A DNA stretch of 64,000 bases from Lentinula raphanica (lineage: Eukaryota > Basidiomycota > Agaricomycetes > Agaricales > Omphalotaceae). The translations under genes were made by a program, and so were the position numbers. The stretch is from NCBI GenBank assembly GCA_027919835.1, contig JANVFP010000021.1:186001-250000 (forward strand). Direction: 5' to 3'. The notes under the pieces were generated by a model. The model saw only the letters and a list, made by a program, of their open reading frames with translations. It searched no databases and was not told the origin of the DNA. Below, piece by piece: positions 36,523-45,985 of the stretch (positions are counted from its first letter, which is position 1; each line of letters opens with the position of its first letter).

Positions 36523-36570
36523 TTTCAAATATGTCGAGCACGGGGATCTCAGGAGCCCTTGGTACCAGGC
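36523..36570. repeat. Right arm of imperfect inverted repeat
   Basis: Inverted partner of 36001-36050, with roughly three quarters of bases matching by eye and about 470 bp between the arms. Confidence 0.55.
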
Positions 36571-36769
36571 ATTATTCAAGAACGACTTTTCTTCTTGAAC
36601 TATTGCGGCTAGCCAGGCTATGACTCACGATCAGAACCTGTTTAGACTCAGAGCCCATTCGCACCCGGCCTGCAGCTGTTACCTCGACGCAGCGACGAAA
36701 CCATATCTGAACGACATTGAACTGGATACTGTACACGACAGGGAACAATCAATCTGAACACTGGAATCA

Positions 36770-37991
36770 TCATAGCTTAGCGCGCACTTCTCCATCTTTA
36801 GCCATCTCTGCATCCCGAATCTTTTTGGCTCTCAAAGCCCTGCCTGCACGGCTGATACTCTCTCGTCCGAGTTTCCCACTGATCCACCAGCCAATTTCGG
36901 TGATTTTGTCGAGATCAATCGAACCTTTGCCATATTCTGTTCCGGTAACGCTGTATTTGGAACCTTGCAAGGCATACAGAACATCTTCAGTAGCGACATT
37001 GCCTGTCGCACCAGGTGAGTAGGGGCATCCACCAAGTCCACCAACAGAGGAGTCGATGGTGCGGACACCATGCTCTAATGCGGTAAACACATTGGCCACT
37101 GCGGTGCCGAAAGTATCATGGAACTAGAGAATGAATAAACGTCAGTTTGAAAGCTGAGGCTCAGCTGAGGATTTCGGTTCTTACATGTCCAGCCAGCTTT
37201 TCAACCGGAACATCCTTTTTCACTTCCTCTAGCATTTCAGCCACTTGAGTTGGTGTACCACGACCAACGGTATCCCCAAGACTGACTTCATAACATCCCA
37301 TCTCAAGCAACTCTTTCGAGACCTCCCGCACCTTCTTATAATCAACCTGGCCAGTATACGGGCAAGCTATTGCCACACTGACATATCCTCTCACTCTCAA
37401 CCCCTTGTCGATTGCTGTTCTTGCCACTGGTGCCAGTTTCACCAAGGATTCAGCGATACTTGTGTTCAGATTTGCACGAGTGAAAGCATCCGTGGCTGCT
37501 GTGAAGATCGATATCTCATCTGAAGGTGGAGGGATACTTTCGGAGTGTGATGACTGATTGTAGGTGTCAAGAACAGAAAACAAGCCGTCCAATCCCTTCT
37601 GATTAGGAACCAGAACAGCGTAGTGAACGTCTGGTAATCGGTGCATCCGCGAAATGATTTCTCCTGTCCCTGCCATCTGTAACCGCATTTGATTCATTTC
37701 TACCATGCGATGAAGAGAGTCATACACACCTGAGGTACCCATTTCGGACTAACAAACGAGCCTGCCTCGATGTTATTGCATCCAGCCAGCGCGAGTTTCT
37801 CAATGAGCTCGACCTTGACGTCTACAGGTATGACGCCTTTCTCATTCTGCAACCCATCTCTGGGTCCAACTTCCACGATATTGATTGGTATCTTGGTTTC
37901 TGTAGCGTAGGTTCGGGCATTTCTGCTGGCCAAAGCGACTGAACGAGGCTTGAAAGAGGCAGCTATGTGTCGTAGCGGTGAGGAGAGCATG
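36770..37991 (-). CDS. HMGCL: Hydroxymethylglutaryl-CoA lyase with mitochondrial presequence and C-terminal PTS1-like AKL
   Basis: This cleaves HMG-CoA to acetyl-CoA and acetoacetate, the last step of leucine breakdown and of ketogenesis. The start ATG 37989-37991 gives an Arg/Ser-rich presequence (MLSSPLRHIAASFKPRSVAL). The TIM-barrel domain follows: INIVEVGPRDGLQNEKG with the catalytic Arg, NNIEAGSFVSPKWVPQ, SVAIACPYTGQVDYKKV, YEVSLGDTVGRGTP. The metal site is HFHDTFGTAVANVF. The signature loop with the catalytic Cys is SVGGLGGCPYSPGATGN, then NVATEDVLYAL. Three exons are joined by two short introns. The protein ends RAKL at TGA 36770. AKL fits the peroxisomal targeting consensus, as CKL does in the human enzyme, so dual mitochondrial and peroxisomal location is plausible. 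Length is as expected, about 360 residues. Confidence 0.95.
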
Positions 37992-38339
37992 ATCGGGGAA
38001 AAAATGACACTGAGAACAAACTTGCAGCGGAGGGCGTTGTCAAATGAGGAGTATGAGGGAAAGGCAGTAAATGTCACATTAATATAGGTCAAGACCTTTG
38101 CTCTTCGTCCGAAAGACTGACGGGAGCAAGTGAGAGAAATGTACAGAACAACTTTGGTAAGCAGAAACACGACCGAATGACCGAACGCCCACTAAAGAGC
38201 ATCGGCCGAAATTACCCGTTCGGCCATAGTTCAAGCCTTGAACGGATACGAGAAGACCAAGTAACGATTGTAGAATCCGCGGTATCGTGTTATAGCTACG
38301 TAGCATACGGAGCTCACAGACGCTTCAGCTATATGTGTA
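37992..38339. promoter_or_regulatory. HMG-CoA lyase upstream region with CCGAA cluster
   Basis: This lies between the PHB2 stop and the HMGCL start (tandem). At 38171-38225 are two direct gaccgaa copies and a 7-bp inverted repeat ggccgaa/ttcggcc (38204-38210 and 38219-38225, 8-bp spacer). The everted/inverted CGG arrangement resembles zinc-cluster factor sites. No exon was seen. Confidence 0.4.
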
Positions 38340-39668
38340 CTATCGCTTTGACTTGCCCAAATCATTCACATTGTCCCCAGCGACTGCAAGACGCATAGTC
38401 AAGTTCCATCACTGGTTTGCATGACAAAGATGTTACTCACCGTTCAAAAGCAAGCTTTGTGCATCAAGCATGACCTTGTTCCCTGTTGTTGAGAGGAGGC
38501 TGGCAATATCTCGTGCAGCTTCTAGCCGACGAAGCTCAAGGAATCCTTTATTCCCTCGTAGCGACTCTCCAATGAGTTCAGCACTTTTAGCTTCACCATC
38601 AGCTCGAACAATTATAGACTGAGAAGTGATTTTGCGTGATGAGTGAGCATAATCATTAAGGGGAATGAAAGAAGCTTGCCTCTTTTTCCTGTACTGCTTG
38701 ATCAACCAAAAAGGCTGCTCGAAGGGCATTTTGTTGGGCAATCTGAACGAATTATCAGAATGTCTCCGACGTATAAGTTCAATGAGGTTTACTTGTTTCG
38801 CCTCAACGGCATGGGTGAATTCTGGAGAGAAGGTAAGATGGGTGATAGAAACATCGTCCAGAACAAGGTTGAATCGCAGAGCACGCTTGGTCAGCCCGTC
38901 ACGAACAAGTCGAGAAACCTTGGGTAGTCGAATTTAGTGCATGAATAAGAAACGGATGCATATCATTTACATGTTCTCGTTGTGTGATCAATTGACTGGC
39001 GTTGAATTGTGCGACGACGCTCTTTAATACCTCGTTCACGATGGACGGGAGAACTCTCTCGTCGTAGTCTTGACCGAGTTCTCGATAAATAGTGGGTAGG
39101 TCTTTTATGGAGGGACGGGAAAGTACACGGCAGGTGATGTTAACCATTTGTAGATCTAAGGGGACGTGTTATTGAATCAAGCAAGTATCGACCGCGAACA
39201 ACACTCACCTTTCGTACCAGTGAGACTGGCTATATTTCGTGGTTTAGCACGAATATCAAAAACCACAGGGCGCTCGAACCATGGAATCTGTAATCGTATT
39301 CGTTAGAATCAGCTTGTGAACAGAAGGACAATGACGCACGGCAAAATGTGTTCCTTCAGGATAGATCTCTTCCTGAACACCTTTTAACCTGTGGCACATA
39401 TCAAGACGTGCGCCCATGGCGGTAGTAGACCACGCTCACCGTGTATATTTTATTGCACGATGACCACCGTCAACTGAAATCCATTAAGCCCTTCCGAATT
39501 CTGTCCTTTAAAGGAGGACTAACCGTTGAACAAACTGGCGTTCAATGCAAGACCGCCAGCAACGAGGGCAATCAGTAGTCCACCTCCAGCGAGAGCTCCT
39601 TGAGGCGGTTTGTTGCCTCCTGCTCTCCGAACTTGTGTTGCAAACTTGCGAAACGACTCGGGATCCAT
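38340..39668 (-). CDS. PHB2: Prohibitin-2 (inner mitochondrial membrane ring complex)
   Basis: This encodes the PHB2 subunit of the ring-shaped PHB1/PHB2 complex of the inner membrane, which scaffolds m-AAA protease and respiratory assembly. The start ATG 39666-39668 gives [20 protein letters not shown] and a single N-terminal transmembrane helix ([20 protein letters not shown]). The PHB domain follows: [110 protein letters not shown], and a coiled coil ([34 protein letters not shown]). A last small exon gives the C-terminus [17 protein letters not shown] is at 38340. Only 93 bp separate its start from the divergent PQ-loop gene. Confidence 0.95.
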
Positions 39669-39761
39669 GGTGGACTGGGAAAAAGACGCGGCGCGTCTCG
39701 GGCTCCTCCCGTTCCTCTTTACATAAGCAGATTTACACTTTCTTCTTTAGCTAACTTGAAC
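39669..39761. promoter_or_regulatory. 93-bp shared promoter between PHB2 and PQ-loop gene
   Basis: The start codons of two divergent genes lie 93 bp apart, so 5' UTRs and core promoters must overlap or be very short. No TATA box was recognised; a T/C-rich tract (cactttcttctttag) lies before the plus-strand gene. Confidence 0.5.
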
Positions 39762-40999
39762 ATGGCTGCGTCATTCAACGACGCGTTGAGCAGCATCGTA
39801 CGCTCTTCGATGAACCTTTCGTGATATGCTCTGAAACTTCATCGGGCTTCTGTACCTGTAGCTAGGATGGGTCTCTATCGCATGCTGGTATGTCACTTTG
39901 TACATACTACACTTCATTAAAAGCTCATGGTTATCAGGATCGTGGTCTATTCTCCTCAAATATACGAGAACTATTCACTTCAGTCAGGAGAGGGCTTGAG
40001 TCTGATTTTTGTTTACGTGTGGCTGCTGGGAGATATAACGAACATGACGGGTGCCATCCTTGCTGGTTTACTGCCTACTGTCATTATTCTTGGCGTATAT
40101 GTGTGTTCATTATACGTTATAACTCTGGTTAATACTGATGGTTTTTCTTCAGTACACGTTGTGTGACTTGATTTTGCTGTTTCAAGTCTATTACTATCGC
40201 TGGAAAGCAAGAAAGAACTCGGTCAGTGAAGGCGAAACAACACCTCTATTGAACACCGTCAATAATCATCAAAACAAAGACGAGCCTCTGTCGTCAACGC
40301 AAAAGACCGTGATAAGATATGTTGGAGCGCTCTTATTCGTGGTGATAATTGGAGTGCTGGCATGGTGGATTTCGAGCAACATCGAAATTCCAGAAAAACC
40401 TCCTAAACATCGTAGTTCTTCCCTTACCTGGGCGGTTCAGATTCTGGGCTGGACCAGTGCAATCTGCTATGTACATATTCTTCTTTGTCTGATCTTACGC
40501 TGCTTGACTTCTTCTCTTCGTAGCTTGGTTCAAGGATTCCACAAATAAGTGAGTGGGTTCCGTACGACCTAACGCTCCCGCTTTGACCAATCAATTTAAC
40601 GTACAGTCAAGAACTTCGGTACTCGATGTGAAGGCCTCGCTCCCGCACTGTTCTTCTTCTCGATTCTGGGAAATGCGACATATTCTCTGTCTATTTGTGT
40701 ACAAAGCATGGAAAGAGAATATCTCATCACCAACGCTAGCTGGCTGGCAGGTTAGTCCGTTGCATGAGATAAAATCGACAACAACACCCGTTGACTGATC
40801 AATATATCTCTATCTTCTTTATCTGAAGGGAGCGCGTTGACAATATTCTTGGATCTCGTTGTGAGTTAACCGTTCCTTGGGGTGAGATATACCTGAATGA
40901 CGAACCTTCTTCTCCTAGGTCCTATCTCAATTTTCCTACTTTCGTTATATGGCCATCAAACGTGTTCAAGCAGTTCTGCCACTTGAAAGCTCATCATAA
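39762..40999 (+). CDS. YPQ1: PQ-loop repeat protein, vacuolar/lysosomal cationic amino-acid exporter (YPQ1/PQLC2-like)
   Basis: A seven-helix SWEET/PQ-loop superfamily transporter that exports cationic amino acids from the vacuole or lysosome. The start ATG 39762 gives MAASFNDALSSI, spliced to LGWVSIACW and the first PQ motif (IVVYSPQIYENYSLQSGEGL). Helices follow (FVYVWLLGDITNMTGAILAG; TVIILGVY), and after an intron YTLCDLILLFQVYYYRWKAR. A cytosolic loop has a dileucine-type patch (EGETTPLLN). The second half has a helix (GALLFVVIIGVLAWWIS), a second PQ motif RIPQI at a splice junction, FFFSILGNATYSLSICVQSM and SWLAGSALTIFLDLVVLSQF. It ends LPLESSS at TAA 40997. Several introns are needed around 39800-39930 and 40550-40920. 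It shares a very short divergent promoter with PHB2. Confidence 0.9.
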
Positions 41000-41650
41000 A
41001 GAGAGATCCTAGATACAGGGAGTACAATGAATCGGATGAAGACGCCACAAAGAGAGAGATTGTAGATACCAAATGGATATCGATATGTTCCATCTATCGC
41101 TAGCAGGTTGAAGTGATGTTTGTGATATAGCGCTGTTTGCCCAACAAAACGGTGAGAAGACCAAAAGGGAAAATGGACAACGTGAACTTTGTTAAACATT
41201 GCCTCGAGGCTTGTTGTTTATCCTCGTGCCCGGTATTCTTGCCCTTTCCATCCCACGAATCAGTGGCACGATGCAAGTTAGCCCATCAAGATGTCGGACC
41301 AGGACAGTTTACCAGCAAAAGCCTCGTGCAGAACAGAACACGACAAATTCTATCTACATGCCATCCCCTTTCTGGATTCCCTTTATATGTACCCGTTTCA
41401 TTTATGATTCTTCTTGTCTTGTCTCTACCGGGTACACCATCCCTTCACAATCGGACATATCTTAACAAGAGGTTTGTGTTGAATGTCTTTCCGAAACAAT
41501 CGATCCGAGCCTCATTTATCAACCCAGTTGTCCTCGAGCCTCGAGGCGTCTGCCTCACCTTATTTGAGCTAGCCGTCTGCAGATTGCAGCAATACATATT
41601 TATAACACCGGTCAGTGTGCAAGAGACTCTTGCTGATTCTCCCCCGGGTT
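41000..41650. other. Intergenic region, nothing recognised
   Basis: This lies between the PQ-loop gene and the F-box gene (same strand). A 176-codon open frame crosses it (41137-41667) but lacks any recognisable motif and runs out of frame into the F-box start, so it was not called. It probably holds a 3' UTR and the F-box promoter. Confidence 0.35.
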
Positions 41651-43477
41651 ATGGCGCTATACCGTAGCGTTCCTCCTTCGTCCTTCAACCGTCACGGTGA
41701 CGCTCCTAACAGAGCTGCAAGTCTTCCTTCGGTCCATCAATATTATCGTCCTTCGCATGCCCAGAAGGTCTCGTCGACGAAAGGAAGTAACTCTGCGACT
41801 TCATGTCATCCAAGCACATCCATTCCCCGCTTGCGGGAAGCGATAAACTCTTTGGATTCCAAGATGGCATTGTTGATGAACCAACGACACGAGTTAGAGG
41901 CACACCTCGAACAGGCAGTCCGGCTGCAGTCGCCCATCCATCGTCTGCCCAATGAAATACTGGCTTCCATATTCGTCATCGGAGTAATGGATGTTAGGAA
42001 TGAGAATCCGGTGATGGTGCCCACCTTGATGCTAGTTTGGTCAGTGGTATGCCATTATTCTCTTTCGCTATGTGGCACTGAATGAATTGCATGTTCAGTC
42101 GTTATTGGGAAGAGGTGGTGTTAGACACTCCCGTACTTTGGTCCAAGATCTCCGTCAGCCCGCATGATTCTCTCGAAAAAGCCAGACGTAAACTTTCAAG
42201 ATCGAAATCATGCCCTCTTGACATCTCCATATCATTCGGACCTCGCTTGGAGCATCTAAACACCGTAACGGAACAAATCGTTCATGCGATGGATATCTTC
42301 CGACCTGCTCTCTGGCGAACGAGGTCATTCACTCTGAGTGTTCCCACTCGTCCTCAAGCGCATGCCGCGTTATCTCGCTGTCAGGAAGAAGCTCCTATGC
42401 TGGAATCTCTTGACATTCAGATACACCGCTCCGATGATCATCATTCTAGTCCCCCGCTTCCTTTATTTCGCGGCCATACACCACGACTCCGTTCATGTTC
42501 CCTGACATCCTTCAATTTCGACTGGGATACGCGACTTGTTTCTCGACTTCGCGTGCTCAAACTTGGCGGTTATTTCAACGGCTTTGTCCCTTCACCGAAC
42601 ACACTACTTGGAATCCTGCGTCTGTGTCCTGATTTAGAAGAGTTCGCTCTCCGAAATATGTCCAACGTGGAATCAGATTCCTGCTACCCTTTTTCATTCC
42701 AAGAGATCGACCTCCCTACGACTTCCAAAATTCGACTCCCCCGACTTTCGAGGATCTCCTTTTACTGTTCAGGCAATGTCTTCACTCGTCAAATCATGAA
42801 CCAGATTGCGTTTCCAAACTTAGAGTCACTCGAAATGTGCTACTTGGAGAATGTCACACCCATCCTTCAACTGCTCTACACGCAAGCCTTGACTCGACTT
42901 CCACTCCAACATCTGCGAATTGAATCTTGTCTATTCAATGAACAGAACCTGGCGACATTGCTTCGAAAGCTCCCATCCATGACGAGGCTGGAACTTGTAG
43001 ACCTTGAGGATGCTTCGTCGAATCTATTATCTGTGCGTGTCAAGATTCATCTTCATCATGGCGCCACATATTCACTTCTCGATTCAGACTTTATCTTCCT
43101 CTCAGCCATGGGTCTGTCCTAAACTGGATACAGTAACATTAGATGGATGCACTTCTCTCGATTGGGATTCTCTTCGCACCTTTGTGGAGTCTCGGCTTCC
43201 TGCCAATTCATATCCCCGATATCAAGATGCTCGTGCCTTCCGCTCAGCCCAGGTCGCAAGTACGGTCGTCTCAGCCTCTGCTTCTGCCGCCGCTGCGGGG
43301 TACTCCCGTTCCGGTAGATCCAGGTCTCAGCATCCCCAAGCAGTACTTCCTGGTCCTCGTCGTATTCGTTCCATAGACGTTACCCGTTGCAGCCAAATAA
43401 GCACCGAGATGGTGCAGTGGCTGAGAATGTACATTCCGGAAGTCAAGTGCGAACCTGCCAAAGGGGTCTGGGGTTAA
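41651..43477 (+). CDS. F-box protein with leucine-rich-repeat-like region
   Basis: The start ATG 41651 gives MALYRSVPPSSFNRHG and a Ser/His-rich leader, then a coiled-coil helix (INSLDSKMALLMNQRHELEA). The F-box follows (SPIHRLPNEILASIFVIGVM). After an intron at about 42045-42101 come SRYWEEVVLDTPVLWSKISV and a long degenerate LRR-like section (LRVLKLGGYFNGFVP; RLCPDLEEFALRNMSNVES; FPNLESLEMCYLENVTPILQ; LPSMTRLELVDLEDASS). A second intron joins LLS to PWVCPKLDTVTLDGCTSLDW. A Ser/Ala-rich insert follows, then RRIRSIDVTRCSQISTEMV and the end at TAA 43475. The layout fits the greatly expanded basidiomycete F-box family, predicted substrate adaptors of SCF ubiquitin ligases; the substrate is unknown. 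Confidence 0.85.
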
Positions 43478-43878
43478 CCCATGATGCCTTGAGGCAGTAA
43501 CGAACGTAAAGAAGTATGTTATCTTTCATTGTTTTCACAAGGTTTCTGTTCTGTTATTCTGATGTTGGATACTCCTCCCGCAATCACTGTTACTTTGCTT
43601 TCCATATTTGCATACCATTTATAACTTTTATCATTGTAACTTTATTGCACCAGCGACTAGTTGTATTTCTAGTGACTCGAATTCGTCCTTGTAGAGCAAT
43701 ACACCTGAAATTCTGTGAAGTTGCGTGTGGCCTTCTTTGCGAACGACAGAACAATTGCTGTAACATTGAACGATGACTTCGAAAGGAATATGCAATCCTG
43801 GTAGGCGCGAAAAGCATAGCACGATATCGAACATACAAAGCGAGGAAAGAGTTGAACAATAGCTATATGATCCACTCG
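43478..43878. other. Convergent 3' intergenic region
   Basis: The F-box gene and the CENP-C gene end toward each other here. The sequence is AT-rich with T-rich runs on the plus strand near 43516-43650, consistent with 3' UTRs. No gene was supported, despite small frames on both strands. Confidence 0.4.
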
Positions 43879-45826
43879 TCAGACTCCAGTTGTAGTAGCT
43901 CTCTTGGTTGCTGGAGGAGTCTTCGATGAACCTACAGCATTCGATTTGCGAGGAGAGTGTGGGTTCTCAGCTCTTGGCTCTTGGCGAGTTTGTGAGAAGA
44001 ACAGTTTCGCTTCGCGATCACCAATATTCTCAATGAAATAAGTGTTACCTGAGAACGATAGATCCAACGAAGTCAGATATCTGTACGATAATATCACACC
44101 AAGAACAAACCTCGAGGGACCATGAATGTTGCCCCAGTACATAGAATACTACTCGTCTCGTGAATTTTGAGATTTATAGCGCCTTGAATGAGATAGAATG
44201 TCTGCACAAGAGAGGTTAGACAATACACATCGGCCTAAAGATTGTCACGGACGTAAGTGTTATCTTTGGTGGTCTTCGTTGGCTTTCTTCCGTGAACTGG
44301 AATGGTAAGATGCCCTGCGGCAAGATAATTATCGTCACTGAAGGTTCGTTGATAGGCCCACTCGCTATTGGCAGCACGATGAGGTTTGACATCTTTGGCA
44401 AGACAAATGATCTCTGAACAGAAAGATATAGCATGAGAATCGGGGGAAGAATAGAGAGCCACGAACGTTTTTCCTTCGGTTCCTTAGTCTTCCAATCGAT
44501 CACAGTGACCACAGAGTTTGTATCATCGTCCCAGCCTTCTTCGGGATTAGATGGTTTATCTGGAGGCTGTACGGTTTTACTTCGGCCACGCTTTCGCTTG
44601 GTATGTTTTCCTAGAGGTTCCTTTGGCTCTTCCGGTATTCGGATAATTTCCTTGATATGTGGGACAAGGATGTTGCCATGCGTAGGTCGCTCGTAGACAT
44701 ATTTCTCGTTCCTCCACCATTCGAGGGGTTTAATGGGCTTTCGCTGACTGCGACGCACACCTGAGGCGCATGATTATTGATACATTCATATCGTGAATAG
44801 AAGACATACCCTCGCGATGAACCTCCTTCTTCTTTCCTTGGCCCTTAGTCTTCTGCTTCTCCTTGCCCTTGTCTACTTTGGCCTTCTTCGATACAACCGG
44901 TTCTTCCTCCTCTTCTTCCTCCTCCTCCTGGTCACCGGCAGATCCGTTATCTGAGTGTTGATCGACCTCTTCGAGCTGTTGCTGAATTTCTTCTTCAACA
45001 TCTGGTGACTGAGTCCTTGGCGGAAGCTCTTCAGCCGAAGTCACCCGATCGACAGCTTTCTTCCGTTTAGAGGAAGGAGCATCAAACGAGAGATGAGCGC
45101 CTTCTTTGCGCTGGGGTGAAGAATTGGGTGGCTCGTTCATATGGGCGTCGTCATCGTCAAAGGGATCCCGATCCAGCTCTGAGAAACTCTGGTGTTGTAT
45201 AGACAGATCCTCAGGTAGACCGACGTCTATGGACATGTCGGCCACGCCGTTCGTACCACGCGTTGCAGAGGATATCGGGTCATCGTCACTAGGAAAAAAC
45301 TGCTGAGAGAGACGAGAGGGTCCAGCACTGATATGATCTCGACGAGACTTGGCGCTTGAACGACTGTGGGGAGATGGTACATCATCAAATCGATGGCCTG
45401 TGGTTCGCGCCACAGGCCTAGACGCCAAACTTGCTCTTCGAGAGATGGGCGAAGTTGGCTGTCTGGCGTTAGCGATGTAGTGAATAGGGCCTTAGAAGGA
45501 TGACAACTCTTATCAACTTGGCTTGAGAAGACAGGAAAGCACGCACTGTCGATTTCCATGTCAGAGTCACCTTCTTCATCCTGAGGCTCTGGCTCCTGGT
45601 TATCTTTCTTCTTGTTCTTGGTACCTTTGACTTGGTACGGGGTAATCTTATCGGCCTGTTGGGCGAAATGTTCGTACGTTTCGAAGCCATCTGAATCTGG
45701 GTCGTGCGCGACCTTGACACCGGTCTTCCTCGTAACTTCCAGGGAGTTGCCTCGATAGGGTATATGCGCTTTCGGAGCTCGACGCCTCGAGCCGATGCTA
45801 CTCTGTCGTGGGCGTGCTTCCGGCAT
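43879..45826 (-). CDS. MIF2: CENP-C/Mif2 inner kinetochore protein
   Basis: This encodes the protein that links CENP-A nucleosomes to the outer kinetochore. The start ATG 45824-45826 gives MPEARPRQSSIGSRRRAPKA. An N-terminal Mif2 region follows (HIPYRGNSLEVTRKTGVKVA; PDSDGFETYEHFAQQAD). A long disordered middle contains an acidic run (EEEEEEEE) next to a Lys-rich patch (KKAKVDKGKEKQK). The CENP-C motif is VRRSQRKPIKPLEWWRNEKY, which binds the nucleosome. The C-terminal cupin dimerisation domain reads FSDDNYLAAGHLTIPVH, TFMVPRGNTYFIENIGDREA and KLFFSQTRQEPR. It ends with a short Ser/Thr/Lys tail at TGA 43879. Introns interrupt the N-terminal, motif-proximal and cupin parts. It is divergent from TRMU across 159 bp, where a forkhead-like GTAAACA lies. 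Confidence 0.9.
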
Positions 45827-45985
45827 AGGAGGCTGAAAGTGATGGAGGTCGCCGTCACCGGCGCAGTTGGTGGAAAGTAAACAACTTCGAGGAACAAGCG
45901 CCTGTGCCAAAGGCAGGCACGTGATGTGATAATACCCGCTGGCCCGGGGAAGTCCGGGGGGCCGCCAGTGATTTTCTTCTGATTC
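45827..45985. promoter_or_regulatory. 159-bp divergent promoter between CENP-C and TRMU
   Basis: Start codons are at 45826 (minus) and 45986 (plus). The gap contains GTAAACA at 45877-45883 (forkhead-type core), CACGTGA at about 45919-45926 (E-box) and a GC-rich stretch (gcccggggaagtccgggg). Regulation by these sites is inferred from motif only. Confidence 0.4.

Larger units (their letters stand above)
35995..36769. other. Gene-free segment containing an imperfect inverted repeat
   Basis: This lies between the retrotransposon and the HMG-CoA lyase 3' end. About 50 bp at 36001-36050 and 36523-36570 are imperfect inverted copies (shared tttcaaa-atgtcgagcacg core, gagccc, and ccaggc outer end). 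A 188-codon plus-strand open frame spans most of it, but both its ends come from the repeat arms and it matches no family I know. It could be a decayed small DNA transposon or foldback element. No transposase was seen. Confidence 0.4.

Noticed and set aside
36032..36598. 188-codon plus-strand open frame as a gene
   Set aside because: Both ends are made of the inverted-repeat arms and no protein family is recognisable; it is better explained as a repeat element.
41137..41667. 176-codon plus-strand open frame before the F-box gene
   Set aside because: No recognisable motif, overlaps the F-box start in another frame, and lies where a promoter and 5' UTR are expected.
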